Positions 26,736 through 35,310 of a stretch of 59,482 nt of DNA are shown here, in pieces. Numbering within the stretch: position 1 is the first letter of the stretch; each line of letters starts with the position of its first letter. This DNA is from Gammaproteobacteria bacterium (lineage in GTDB: Bacteria > Pseudomonadota > Gammaproteobacteria > Chromatiales > Chromatiaceae), in contig SACH01000010.1 of the NCBI GenBank assembly GCA_009928645.1, positions 1-59,482 of the forward strand, given 5' to 3'. Under the pieces are notes generated by a model. The model was not told where the DNA came from, ran no database searches, and saw only the letters and a list, made by a program, of their open reading frames with translations. Position numbers and translations under genes: made by a program.

Positions 26736-26851
26736 GGTGCGGGTGACTCGGGGGAAGCGGGGGACTCCTGGGGCAAGTCAGGGGTCAGGATGCCAGCCGG
26801 CGTGGACCGGAAGGGGTAAATTTAAAAAAAGATGGAGCGGGTAGCGCCATT

Positions 26852-26915
26852 TTTTCTCATGCCCGAGCTCAGACCAGACATACTTTTCTCATGCCCGCGC
26901 GTAGACCAGACATAC
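26852..26915. repeat. 32-bp tandem duplication at the 3' end of the methyltransferase gene
   Basis: Two adjacent 32-base units (26852-26883 and 26884-26915) of the form TTTTCTCATGCCCG, four or so variable bases, AGACCAGACATAC. The methyltransferase stop codon (26889-26891) lies in the second unit, so the first is a downstream copy of the gene's last ten codons. Confidence 0.85.
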
Positions 26916-27644
26916 CCCCCAGGTGTCTTCGCCGGGGGGCGCGCCGCTGAGAAATGCCTCGGCGTCGCGGCGGTCAAAGCCAGCGGTCGTGGCAAGCAGA
27001 TCCAGTTCGGGCAAGGAAAAATGGCGCATGGGATGGGTCTCGCTGAAGGTCGCGGTGACCCCGGTGGCCAGTTCACGGGCAAAGATGGTGTAGAGCACGT
27101 CTACCCGGTTCTCGTTGGGGTAGAGCCGGGGCTCGGCGATGCGGGTGATTTCCACGCCGGCATCGGCCAGGCGCTTGACGCGGACCTCGGGCCGCTGGCG
27201 GTAGACGGCGGGGCTGTACCAGATGTCGAAGACGAAGAGCCCCCCCGGCCGGAGATGTTCCGCCGCCCTGGCGAAGACCGCCTGGACATCCGGGTTGGTC
27301 ACCTGATAACTCACGACGTGGAACAGGGAGAGGACGGCGTTGAAATGCCGCCCGAGCTGGACGGCGCGGACATCCCCCTGCTGACAGGTGAAGCCGGGGT
27401 TCACCTGGGTCTGGGCCTGCGCCTGGGCCACCATCCGGGGGCTGAGTTCGATCCCGGTGACCCGATAGCCCCGTTCCGCCAGGAGGCGGCCATGCTTGCC
27501 GGTGCCTGAGCCGAATTCCAGGATCTCGGGGCCGGCGACGCCATGGCGGCGCAAAAGCTGGTCGAGGTAGGCCACTTCCGCCGCGTAGTCCTTGTCCTGG
27601 TAGAGCAGATCGTAGTAGCGCCCATAAGCGTCGAAGCGGGACAT
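26889..27644 (-). CDS. Class I SAM-dependent methyltransferase in the glycan cluster
   Basis: A 251-residue protein from the ATG at 27644 (MSRFDAYGRYYDLLYQDKDY, a common start for this type). Motif I is ILEFGSGTGKHGRLLAERG, then VTGIELSPRMVAQA, FNAVLSLFHVVSY and GGLFVFDIWYSP. The family acts on sugars of surface or secondary-metabolite glycans, often N- or O-methylating an amino-sugar, which would fit the adjacent DegT aminotransferase. The exact acceptor is unknown. The last codons are duplicated downstream. Confidence 0.85.
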   Translation of the reverse strand: MSRFDAYGRYYDLLYQDKDYAAEVAYLDQLLRRHGVAGPEILEFGSGTGKHGRLLAERGYRVTGIELSPRMVAQAQAQTQVNPGFTCQQGDVRAVQLGRHFNAVLSLFHVVSYQVTNPDVQAVFARAAEHLRPGGLFVFDIWYSPAVYRQRPEVRVKRLADAGVEITRIAEPRLYPNENRVDVLYTIFARELATGVTATFSETHPMRHFSLPELDLLATTAGFDRRDAEAFLSGAPPGEDTWGVCLVYARA

Positions 27645-27676
27645 GGTGTTCAGATCCTGGTCAGCGTAAAAAATCG

Positions 27677-28108
27677 TCAAGGAAGGATGCGCGCCTCATC
27701 GGCGCTGATGCCGGCGAAACGGGTCTTGTCGGCCTCCCCGGCATAGGGTCCCTGCTTGACCTCGATCATCTCGGTGGGTTCGAGCATCTCGAAACCGTGC
27801 CCCCCATAGGCGAGCAGGAGGACGTCGCCCTGCCGGAGGACGCGGCTTTCCAGGTAGCGCTGGTCGTCGTCGTAAAAATCCACCCGCACCCTGCCGGACT
27901 TGATGAACAGGACTTCCTTGGTGTAGTGCACCTCCCGGGCCACCGGGTTATGCACATGGGGCGGGATGACATAGCCCTGGGGACGGTTCATGTACCCCAA
28001 CTGCTGTGAGAAGTCGTCGGGGGTGAAGAACCGGATGCCTTCCTGCCGATAATCCGCATGCAGCAGAACGGCCAGGGTACGGTCAGCGTGGACGATATGT
28101 TCGATCAT
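27677..28108 (-). CDS. Cupin-fold protein of the polysaccharide cluster
   Basis: A 143-residue protein from the ATG at 28108. The single cupin barrel shows VIPPHVHNPVAREVHYTKEV (two of the metal histidines and a Glu) and LRQGDVLLLAYGGHGFEML (the final His). Cupins of this type in O-antigen clusters are nucleotide-sugar isomerases, epimerases or regulators. I cannot tell which one this is. It is 32 bases upstream of the methyltransferase gene, in the same transcript. Confidence 0.75.
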   Translation of the reverse strand: MIEHIVHADRTLAVLLHADYRQEGIRFFTPDDFSQQLGYMNRPQGYVIPPHVHNPVAREVHYTKEVLFIKSGRVRVDFYDDDQRYLESRVLRQGDVLLLAYGGHGFEMLEPTEMIEVKQGPYAGEADKTRFAGISADEARILP

Positions 28109-28237
28109 GGTGGGCGGGAATGATAAGGGGGAGGGCAATTACTGTGCAGGGGAGCGGGAAAGACGAAAAGGAACCCTGGGTCACCTGGTCTGTTAAAACA
28201 ATCTGGGAGGATAAAGCTTAAAGGCTGGTATACCGGT

Positions 28238-29143
28238 TTAGCGGGTCACTATACCAGTAAATTTGCTCAGACGACGCTTGAGCCTTTTGAATAATCCTCC
28301 CTGTGTACTGGCAAGGAAGCCGGCGAATGCCTGAAGAGCCGCAGTCGAGGTCGCCACTGGTATCCCCTCTAAATTGATGGAGGAAGCGCTTAATTCCACG
28401 GCGTAGAGATTGTCTGCTCCGCAGTGGGTACCAGTCGCGTCATGACCGATGTTCTGGATCAGACTCCGCCCGGGATAAAGGGTCAGTTTGCCCGCCAGAA
28501 AGGCGGAGGCATACCAGCGTATAGCCCAGGAATCATTCTTGCCGGCAATCTGCTCCTGGAGCATGCCGGAATAGGGATAAGCGCCACCAAAATTGAACTC
28601 TTTGACCAATCCCCGCTGCTGGATCTCATCAAGTAAGGCCTGGCCCTCCGGGTTAAATAGCGCCCAGCCTCGTCGCCAGGTCGCCCAGCCCCAGCAATCC
28701 GCCCCTGGCAGAAAAAAAGCCTCGGGCATGGGTTCATTCAAGGGAAATAAATAGCCATGGATACTGGCAACACGTTCATCTGTCGCGAAGCGCTCCAGGG
28801 CATCATTCATGTAGGAAAGGAAGTAGGGTGAGGTGACCATATCATCTTCCAGGACGATGACGCGTTCGTACTGCTCCAGGATCATCGTCACCCCGGTGAT
28901 AATCGATCGTGCCAGGCCAAAATTATGTGGTCGGCAATGAAGGCTGACTGAGCGGAAACCTTTTATCGTTAGCAGATAGTTGCGCACGCTAGCCACGCCG
29001 GTCTCCTGATCGGAAGTCCGGGCAGCATCGGAAAATACAATTAAGTCACTGTCGTTGGCGAGGGTATTAAGCCGTAAGGCTTCGATGGTACGGCGCAAGT
29101 GGTCTGGCCGCGCGTAAGCGAACAGGGCGATAGGCGCGGTCAT
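28238..29143 (-). CDS. Glycosyltransferase with a GT-A (GT2-like) fold
   Basis: A 301-residue protein. The N-terminus MTAPIALFAYARPDHLRRTI, the metal/nucleotide-binding DDM in ERVIVLEDDMVTSPYFL and the acceptor region FFLPGADCWGWATWRRGWAL fit the family of sugar transferases that resemble GNT-I/GT2. The ATG overlaps the FkbM gene stop (ATGA). Codon use is less GC-rich than that of genes outside the cluster. A role in building the surface polysaccharide is inferred; donor and acceptor are unknown. Confidence 0.82.
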   Translation of the reverse strand: MTAPIALFAYARPDHLRRTIEALRLNTLANDSDLIVFSDAARTSDQETGVASVRNYLLTIKGFRSVSLHCRPHNFGLARSIITGVTMILEQYERVIVLEDDMVTSPYFLSYMNDALERFATDERVASIHGYLFPLNEPMPEAFFLPGADCWGWATWRRGWALFNPEGQALLDEIQQRGLVKEFNFGGAYPYSGMLQEQIAGKNDSWAIRWYASAFLAGKLTLYPGRSLIQNIGHDATGTHCGADNLYAVELSASSINLEGIPVATSTAALQAFAGFLASTQGGLFKRLKRRLSKFTGIVTR

Positions 29144-29946
29144 TTATGGCCTTGCCTTGGCGGGGTCTTGAGGAGAGCGATGATGTTCTGATAAGCGAAG
29201 AGTTCGCAGGTCAACGGATTGTAGCGGCTAATGGGCACCATCGCCTTAGGCAACAGCCTGTATAGCTGATAGTTTGGCAGCAGATCCCAGAAGTCCTTGA
29301 AGAAGACCCGGCTGACGATATTCATTTCATTAAATTCAAAGTGGATGGCCTTGATCCTGTCATTGCTGAGATGCTGTTGCAACCCTTGCAATACCGCGAA
29401 CTCATTACCTTCCGTATCGATCTTCAATAGATCGATGTCATGGATACCTTGATCCGTCAAATAGGAGTCGAGCTTGATAACTGTTACCTGATGTGTTGTT
29501 GCACGGCTCTGGTGGATTTCCTCAATGACTTGTCGGTAGAGTGATGCGTGGGTGGAGCCATCATCTTGCTCATAATCGTAAAGAACTAGGGATCCCGCCT
29601 CATTCCCTACCGCCGCATTGACAGGATGACAGTGGGGGTGCGTGATGTTGTCGACCAACCGTTGGTAGTTGCGGGGATGTGGCTCGAAGGCATGCACCTG
29701 GAGTTTAGGGTTGATCGCGAGGACCTCGCTGGAATAGCGGCCAATATTCGCGCCCACATCCAAGACTATCCCGGAACTCAATCCGGAGAGGTGGCCGGTC
29801 AAAAAAGCCTTTTCACCGCTGATACGCGAATCCTCGAAGTTGAGGATTCCCAAGCCCGAGAGACTCAAGCGATGCAGGAGATGGTTGAAGCGTGCGAAAC
29901 AGGGCCTCGCAAACAGGTAACGGTAAAGTTCAAGAATGAAAGACAT
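29140..29946 (-). CDS. FkbM family methyltransferase
   Basis: A 268-residue protein with the FkbM pattern: GIVLDVGANIGRYSSEVLAI (SAM motif I), VHAFEPHPRNYQRLVDNI, VTVIKLDSYLTDQGIHDIDL and LKIDTEGNEFAVLQGL. FkbM proteins O-methylate sugars or polyketides. In this setting it should cap or decorate a glycan residue. It overlaps the flippase gene by 17 bases and the next glycosyltransferase by 4, so all three are translated from one message. A+T content is visibly higher than in the core genes. Confidence 0.92.
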   Translation of the reverse strand: MSFILELYRYLFARPCFARFNHLLHRLSLSGLGILNFEDSRISGEKAFLTGHLSGLSSGIVLDVGANIGRYSSEVLAINPKLQVHAFEPHPRNYQRLVDNITHPHCHPVNAAVGNEAGSLVLYDYEQDDGSTHASLYRQVIEEIHQSRATTHQVTVIKLDSYLTDQGIHDIDLLKIDTEGNEFAVLQGLQQHLSNDRIKAIHFEFNEMNIVSRVFFKDFWDLLPNYQLYRLLPKAMVPISRYNPLTCELFAYQNIIALLKTPPRQGHK

Positions 29947-31300
29947 TGGCTATTCCCAGGCGCAGGGGATTAAGGGCACGCATTTTCATCGCGAAAATGG
30001 GTCGAGTTTCCCTGTTCAGCAGGTCAAAAAATATGGCCGCTGCACTTTGCGCCACGACCGTTGCCATGGCCGCCCCCAGAATACCCAATCCGGGGATCAG
30101 GATAAGATTGAGTCCCACATTGACAAACGCACCCAGCGCCGTTCGTTGCAGACTCAGAATCTGCCGGTTTTCAACGATGAACCATTGACTGCTGGCCACG
30201 CCGAGAAAGACGAACACCGAGGCCCAGATGTGGATGGCTAGCACTAGGCCGGCTTCGGCATAGGCCGTCCCATAGAGGAAGGTGATCAGGCTGTTGGAAA
30301 GAAAGGTCATGGGCAGTGCTATGGCAAGAGATAGCCATACCATGAGGTCATAGAGACGCTGAAATCGTTGGTAGTAAAGGCTTTCACTGATCGTTTTGGC
30401 ATCAATGATGGCAGGGAAGAGCGAGGCGACGATCGACATGGGGATGAAGTACCAGACCTCGCTGATCCGTACCGCCGCGCTATAGATGCCCACCGCTTCG
30501 TCACCTAGCATCTGACCGAGCATGATCTGGTCGATCTTCATGTAAAAAGCTATCGCGAGCCCCGAGAGGATCAGGGGCCAGCTATCTCGGAGCAAGGTCC
30601 GAGCGCGGGCTGACTGCACGCTCAGCAGGGTCAGACCCGGTCCCCGGGACATGAACATGGCCACTACTGCCAGGGCTGCCAGGGCTGTCTCGCCCAGCAT
30701 GGCCCAGACGAAGGTTATCAACGGGGCATTCGCCAATATGAGGATGATCTTGACGGCAATGAAGGTCAGAAAGGCCGCATTGTTGGCCCATACGACGTAT
30801 TTGGACTGCACCTGGGCCTCGAACCAGTAACTGGCTGTTTCCGTTGCCTTGAAAAGCAAACTGGAGCCGAGGATGGCAACGATCCCTTGGGTTGTGCCAT
30901 CGTCGGGACGCGCAAGCCAGATGCTAACCAACACCAGAGCGAAGGCCAGGAGGCCGCCAAGTAACTGGAGCATGGCTGCCGTGCCCAATGTCAGGCCGGC
31001 ATGATCCGGGGCGGTCACCAGGTCACGGACGACGATACTGTTCAGACCCAGGGTGGCGACGACGGCGAAGAGGCTGACGAAGGCGCTGGCGTAATTGATC
31101 AGGCCGAATTGCTCCGGCCCCAGGTAGCGCGCGACCCAGACACCGACCAGGAGCCCCATTCCCATGCGCAACAACTTGTCGGCGGTCAACCAGCCGATAT
31201 TGCTTAGGATCTTGATCAGGGCGGGCCGCTGCTGGAGGCTTCGCCAGATACTGGCGGGGTGGAAGTTCACTGGGGCGAATCTGATGTCCTTCAGCCTCAC
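29930..31300 (-). CDS. Wzx-type oligosaccharide flippase (MATE/polysaccharide transporter)
   Basis: A 456-residue protein with 12-14 membrane helices. LSNIGWLTADKLLRMGMGL and GVWVARYLGPEQFGLINYAS form the standard beginning of polysaccharide flippases, and a polar charged loop near 260 (FYMKIDQIMLGQMLGDEAVG) is also conserved. The start is a GTG that overlaps the stop of the acetyltransferase toxin gene (GTGA), so its translation may be coupled to the toxin. It moves undecaprenyl-linked repeat units across the inner membrane. The region is AT-richer than the surrounding genome, which suggests horizontal acquisition. Confidence 0.92.
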   Translation of the reverse strand: MRLKDIRFAPVNFHPASIWRSLQQRPALIKILSNIGWLTADKLLRMGMGLLVGVWVARYLGPEQFGLINYASAFVSLFAVVATLGLNSIVVRDLVTAPDHAGLTLGTAAMLQLLGGLLAFALVLVSIWLARPDDGTTQGIVAILGSSLLFKATETASYWFEAQVQSKYVVWANNAAFLTFIAVKIILILANAPLITFVWAMLGETALAALAVVAMFMSRGPGLTLLSVQSARARTLLRDSWPLILSGLAIAFYMKIDQIMLGQMLGDEAVGIYSAAVRISEVWYFIPMSIVASLFPAIIDAKTISESLYYQRFQRLYDLMVWLSLAIALPMTFLSNSLITFLYGTAYAEAGLVLAIHIWASVFVFLGVASSQWFIVENRQILSLQRTALGAFVNVGLNLILIPGLGILGAAMATVVAQSAAAIFFDLLNRETRPIFAMKMRALNPLRLGIANVFHS

Positions 31301-31809
31301 CTGACCATCTTCCGCGAAGGGGTGACAGTCGCCAATGGTAGAAACAGTGTCATGGGGGAATTTGGCAGCACCATAAACCCGTGATGCCGGTAAAACTCCA
31401 CCGCCGTTTCAGCTTTCGCATCCACGATCAAGGCGTATGCGGCGATCTCGGCATGGGCGGAACGATACAGGGCATCAGCCAGAAGCGCCCCACCGAGTCC
31501 ACACCCCTGGAAGGCTTGATCGACGGCCAAACGGCCCATGCACACTGCGGGCACGGTTGGGTATCGTGGGAGCTTCCTGCCGATGTCAGGGGGGAGATCG
31601 CTCAACAGCATGCTTGCCGACGCCAAGGTGTAATAGCCCGCGATGCGTTGTTCGTTAGTCAATGCCACAAAGCAGGCGGTTACGCGGCGGCGAACATCCT
31701 GGCTGACCTGTTTTTGCAGGTAAGCGTCCAGGGGATCAGAACCACTGGTGAATTGTTCCCGGTCATGCGTGGCATTGAGCGGTAACAGCCGGAACGTCGT
31801 GCCGCTCAT
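31297..31809 (-). CDS. GNAT-family acetyltransferase toxin (TacT/AtaT-like)
   Basis: A 170-residue protein with the toxin-type GNAT pattern: FTSGSDPLDAYLQKQVSQD, then RRVTACFVALT, GYYTLASASMLLSDLP and MGRLAVDQAFQGCGLGGALL (acetyl-CoA-binding Q-x-x-G-x-G). The C-terminal HHGFMVLPNSPMTLFLPL is also typical. Known members acetylate the amino group of charged tRNA and block translation. The DUF1778 antitoxin precedes it with a 4-base overlap; the flippase follows it with another 4-base overlap. Confidence 0.92.
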   Translation of the reverse strand: MSGTTFRLLPLNATHDREQFTSGSDPLDAYLQKQVSQDVRRRVTACFVALTNEQRIAGYYTLASASMLLSDLPPDIGRKLPRYPTVPAVCMGRLAVDQAFQGCGLGGALLADALYRSAHAEIAAYALIVDAKAETAVEFYRHHGFMVLPNSPMTLFLPLATVTPSRKMVR

Positions 31810-32087
31810 TCTGGGCGCAAAAGTTCACGGCGGCGGGCGAAGGCACGTTCCAGAGCGGGTGTCGGTTGAGGTGGCGAAAGCAGCGCCTGGGCAAAGCACT
31901 CCTGATCGGCTAGCGATAGACGGATAACTTCGGCTTGTTCGATGGCCTGCTGAGCGGCGGCTTGCACGGCGGTTACCACGAAGTCAGTCATTGAACGTCC
32001 TTGAAGTTCGGCGGCGCGCTTAAGCATTGCATGCAAATCGGTGCTGATGCGCGCTTCAAGGCGAGCGGTAGCATGGGTTTGCGGCAT
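31806..32087 (-). CDS. DUF1778 antitoxin of a GNAT toxin-antitoxin pair (TacA-like)
   Basis: A 93-residue ribbon-helix-helix protein. TARLEARISTDLHAMLKRAA and SMTDFVVTAVQAAAQQAI form the DNA-binding part; the region after about residue 55 (LSLADQECFAQALLSPPQP) is the toxin-neutralising tail. The ATG has GAGGAGG seven bases upstream. It probably represses its own operon through the palindrome at 32113-32131, and the toxin's partner binding strengthens this in the family. Confidence 0.92.
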   Translation of the reverse strand: MPQTHATARLEARISTDLHAMLKRAAELQGRSMTDFVVTAVQAAAQQAIEQAEVIRLSLADQECFAQALLSPPQPTPALERAFARRRELLRPE

Positions 32088-32109
32088 GGGAGCACCTCCT
32101 CTATCAAAA

Positions 32110-32131
32110 ATTATACGGCAATATGCCGTAT
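32110..32131 (-). promoter_or_regulatory. Promoter and operator of the GNAT/DUF1778 operon
   Basis: On the minus strand TATAAT (complement of 32110-32115) is a perfect -10 box. A perfect palindrome ATACGGCA-ATA-TGCCGTAT (32113-32131) overlaps it and fills the -10/-35 spacer. The -35 is weak. The arrangement fits autorepression by a ribbon-helix-helix antitoxin. Because toxin and flippase overlap, this promoter may also feed the glycan cluster. Confidence 0.75.
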
Positions 32132-32203
32132 CTGATCGCCAGTTTCCAGCGCTTGGCCTTGGCTACTAAGAATTGGGTATTAGGTGGCCCCAGCCAGCCA
32201 GGA

Positions 32204-34651
32204 CTAAAGGATTTCCAGCCTGATCCGCCCCTCCTCCAGCCTGGCCCGGACGTGGCCGCCCTGGGGGCATTGGCCGGTGACCATCATCATCGCCAGGGGG
32301 TTTTCAAGCTGGCGCTCCACCTCGCGGCGCAGGGGGCGGGCGCCGTACACCGGGTCGAAGCCGTCCTCGGCCAGCTTGTCGAGCACGGCCTCGTCCACCT
32401 CCACCTGGACATTGCGCGCGGCCAGGCGGTGGATCAGCTCATCGACGAAGATGGCGGCGATCCGCCGTACCTCCGCCGGTTCCAGGTAATGGAAGACGAT
32501 GACGTCGTCCAGGCGGTTCAGAAACTCCGGCTTGAAGAAACGCTTGACCTCGTGCAGCACCAGGTCCCGCGCCTCCTGATAGCTGGGGGTGGCGGACTGG
32601 ATGAAGCCGATGGGGCGCTTGTCCGGGGACAGGGCCTCGGTGCCCAGGTTGGAGGTACCGATGAGGATGGTGTTGCGGAAAGAAACCTGCCGCCCCTGGC
32701 CGTCGGTGAGTCGCCCGTCCTCCAGGATCTGCAACAGCATGTTGAAGACGTCGGGGTGGGCCTTCTCCACCTCGTCGAGCAGTACCACCGTGTAGGGGTT
32801 GCGCCGCACCCGCTCGGTGAGCTGACCGCCCTCGCCATAGCCGATGTAGCCGGGCGGGGCGCCGATCATCTTCGAGACCTCGTGGCGCTCCATGTACTCG
32901 GACATGTCTAGGCGCACCACCCGCGACTCGTCGTCGAGCAGGAAGGCGGCCAGGGCGCGGGCCAGTTCGGTCTTGCCGACGCCGGTGGGGCCCAGGAACA
33001 GGAAGGAGCCGATGGGCCGGCGCGCCGAGCCGATGCCGGCGCGGTTGCGGCGGATGGCGTCGGCGACGGCGCGCACGGCGTCGTCCTGGCCGACGATGCG
33101 CCGGTGCAATTCCTCCTCCATGCGCGCCAGCTTGTCGGCCTCGGCCTCCACCATGCGCGAGACCGGGATGCCGGTCCAGCGTGACACCACCTTGGCGATA
33201 TCCTCGGCGCGCACGTCCTGGTCCTCCCCAGCCCGCTCCCGTTCCCAGGCCTGGCGGTCGGCGGCCAGTTTCTCCTCCAGGGCGAGGATGTCCATCTGCT
33301 GGCGGGCGGCGCGCTCAAAGTCCTGGGCGTTGAAGGCGGCGGTCTTGTCGCGCAGCAGGCGCTGGCGCTCCTGTTCCTTGTCGCGGATCGGGGCGGGGAC
33401 CGAGATCAGGCGCAGGTGCTTGTGGGCGCCGGCCTCGTCCAGCAGGTCGATGGCCTTGTCCGGCAGGCGGCGATCGCTGATATAGCGCTCGGCGAGCTGG
33501 GCGGCGGCCTCCAGGGCGTCCGGGGCATAGTGGATCTGGTGGTGCTGCTCGTAGCGCGGGGCCAGCCCTTGCAGGATCTGCAGGGTCTCGGCGGCGCTGG
33601 GCTCGCGCACCAGGATGGGGTGGAAACGCCTCTCCAGGGCCTTGTCGGACTCGACGAAGCGGTGGTACTCGTCCAGGGTATCAGCGCCGATGACCTGGAG
33701 GCTGCCCTGGGCCAGGGCGGTCTTGAGCAGGCTGGGGGCATCCAGGCTGCCGGAACCGGCGCCGCCACCGACGCCGACCACGGTGTGCAGTTCATCGATG
33801 AAGAGGATGACGCTGCCCTTGGCGGCGATGACCGCGTCGCGCACCGATTTGAGGCGCTCCTCGAACTCGCCACGCATCTTGGCCCCGGCGATGAGGTCGC
33901 CCATGTCCAGGGCCAGCAGGCGCTTGTTGAGCAGGGTGTCCGGCACCTCGGCGTTGGCGATGCGCTGGGCCAGGCCCTCGACGATCACCGTCTTGCCCAC
34001 CCCGGCCTCGCCGATCAGGGCCGGGTTGTTCTTCTTGCGCCGCGACAGGGTCTGGATGACCTGGGCGATCTCCTCCTCGCGGCCGATGACCGGATCCAGG
34101 GCATGCTGGCGCGCCAGTTCGGTCAGGTCGCGGGTGAAGCGCTCCAGGGGGTCCGGCTCCGATTCCGCCTCCTCGGAATTCATGTTGCGCCCGTGGCGGA
34201 TCTCCTGGAGGGCGGCGCGGGCCTGGTCATGGTTGAGGCCGACTTCCCGCAGGCGTTCGGCGGCCCCGCCGCACTTGGGGTCGAACAGGGCAAGGAAGAG
34301 GGTGCCGGTGGCGATGAAGCCGTCGCCCAGTTGCCGGGCCTCCTCCTGGGCGAGGCGGAACATCTCGTTGATATCCGGGCTGACCAGGATCTGGTTGCCC
34401 TGGCGCGGCACCGCCTGCTGATAGTGGGACAGGATGGCCGCCCGCAGCCGGCTGACGGTCTCCGCCACGTTGGGCACCAGTCGCTCCAGCACCCGCAGGG
34501 GCTCGGCATCCGGCTGGGCGAGGAGGGCGAGGAGGATGAAGTCGGTGGTCAGCAGGTTCTGGCGCAGGCCGACCAGTTCGGTGACCGCCAGCTCCAGGGT
34601 GCGGGCGACCTTTTTGGTGCTGAACTGGGCGTAGTTCTCAAAAACGGCCAT
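32204..34651 (-). CDS. ClpC-like AAA+ unfoldase (HSP100), predicted ClpP partner
   Basis: An 815-residue HSP100. A double Clp-N domain (residues 1-150) is followed by AAA+ 1 with Walker A GEAGVGKTV and Walker B ILFIDELH. A short middle region carries a UVR-like motif (KTAAFNAQDFERAARQQMD), the ClpC mark, rather than ClpB's long coiled-coil M domain. AAA+ 2 has GPTGVGKTE and VVLLDEVEKAHPDV. After it, RPIGFIQSA contains an I-G-F tripeptide in the position of the ClpP-docking loop, absent in ClpB. It should unfold substrates for ClpP in the cytoplasm. ClpC is unusual in Gammaproteobacteria, where ClpA is standard. The gene is monocistronic or leads to the toxin-antitoxin pair. Confidence 0.88.
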   Translation of the reverse strand: MAVFENYAQFSTKKVARTLELAVTELVGLRQNLLTTDFILLALLAQPDAEPLRVLERLVPNVAETVSRLRAAILSHYQQAVPRQGNQILVSPDINEMFRLAQEEARQLGDGFIATGTLFLALFDPKCGGAAERLREVGLNHDQARAALQEIRHGRNMNSEEAESEPDPLERFTRDLTELARQHALDPVIGREEEIAQVIQTLSRRKKNNPALIGEAGVGKTVIVEGLAQRIANAEVPDTLLNKRLLALDMGDLIAGAKMRGEFEERLKSVRDAVIAAKGSVILFIDELHTVVGVGGGAGSGSLDAPSLLKTALAQGSLQVIGADTLDEYHRFVESDKALERRFHPILVREPSAAETLQILQGLAPRYEQHHQIHYAPDALEAAAQLAERYISDRRLPDKAIDLLDEAGAHKHLRLISVPAPIRDKEQERQRLLRDKTAAFNAQDFERAARQQMDILALEEKLAADRQAWERERAGEDQDVRAEDIAKVVSRWTGIPVSRMVEAEADKLARMEEELHRRIVGQDDAVRAVADAIRRNRAGIGSARRPIGSFLFLGPTGVGKTELARALAAFLLDDESRVVRLDMSEYMERHEVSKMIGAPPGYIGYGEGGQLTERVRRNPYTVVLLDEVEKAHPDVFNMLLQILEDGRLTDGQGRQVSFRNTILIGTSNLGTEALSPDKRPIGFIQSATPSYQEARDLVLHEVKRFFKPEFLNRLDDVIVFHYLEPAEVRRIAAIFVDELIHRLAARNVQVEVDEAVLDKLAEDGFDPVYGARPLRREVERQLENPLAMMMVTGQCPQGGHVRARLEEGRIRLEIL

Positions 34652-34730
34652 GGTGTCTCCCGGTCGACCCGCGGGGGGTGGTGAGCGTGCCGGCCCTGGA
34701 AATGCCTCATGGCCTTCTGGTCCTGACGGT

Positions 34731-34820
34731 GTAACCGTTCAGGACCCCCTCTCCCCAACCCTCCCCCGCCAGGGGGGAAGGGAGTAAGAGAACCAGCGGC
34801 TTGCGCTACATAAGCCCTCT
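34731..34820 (-). repeat. Repeat C, copy 2
   Basis: Minus-strand orientation of the roughly 100-base element: GTAACCGTTCAG, CCCTCTCCCCAACCCTCCCC, the GGGGGGAAGGG hairpin half, and GGCTTGCGCTACATAAGCC. It lies between the ClpC-like gene and the small membrane protein gene. Confidence 0.75.
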
Positions 34821-34895
34821 CGGTGAGCGAGGGATCTTGAACGGATACCTGACGCCAATCTGGCGTCGTTAGATCCAGGCGCGTGATGACCGACC

Positions 34896-35258
34896 TCACC
34901 GATGCTTTTTGCCGACACTCTCCATGTGACTGACCCAGGTGCTGAACCAGCGCACGGGGGAGCCGTTGTAGTGGCGGCGACCGGCAAAGGTGCCGAAACA
35001 CTTCTCGTCATCCGCGGCATGGCGTGAGGAGCCCAGGGCCAATAGCCCGAGGATGAGAAAACTGATCAGCACGATGCCCCCGATCAGCAGGCCGCCATGT
35101 AGCAGCCAATCGTGGGCGAGCCAGGTGGAGAGGTCACGATAGTAGGCGACCGTGGCCCAGATGGTGCCAAAGAGCAGCGCCACCGCCAACAGGGAGAAGA
35201 AGTCGGCGATACGCTCGTGGCTGCGGGAAAAGCCCTTGATTTCTTTGCAGATGCTCAT
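34896..35258 (-). CDS. Small two-helix membrane protein
   Basis: A 120-residue protein from the ATG at 35258 with GAGG nine bases upstream. There are two predicted helices: FFSLLAVALLFGTIWATVAY and GLLIGGIVLISFLILGLLAL. The N-terminus (MSICKEIKGFSRSHERIADF) and a basic C-terminus (RRHYNGSPVRW...GKKHR) are probably cytoplasmic. No family is recognised. It is upstream of the ClpC-like gene in the same direction but with repeat C between them. Confidence 0.65.
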   Translation of the reverse strand: MSICKEIKGFSRSHERIADFFSLLAVALLFGTIWATVAYYRDLSTWLAHDWLLHGGLLIGGIVLISFLILGLLALGSSRHAADDEKCFGTFAGRRHYNGSPVRWFSTWVSHMESVGKKHR

Positions 35259-35310
35259 GGTGAGAACCTCCTCGTAAGACTTGTTATCGTGATGCAGGCG
35301 TTCAGAACTC

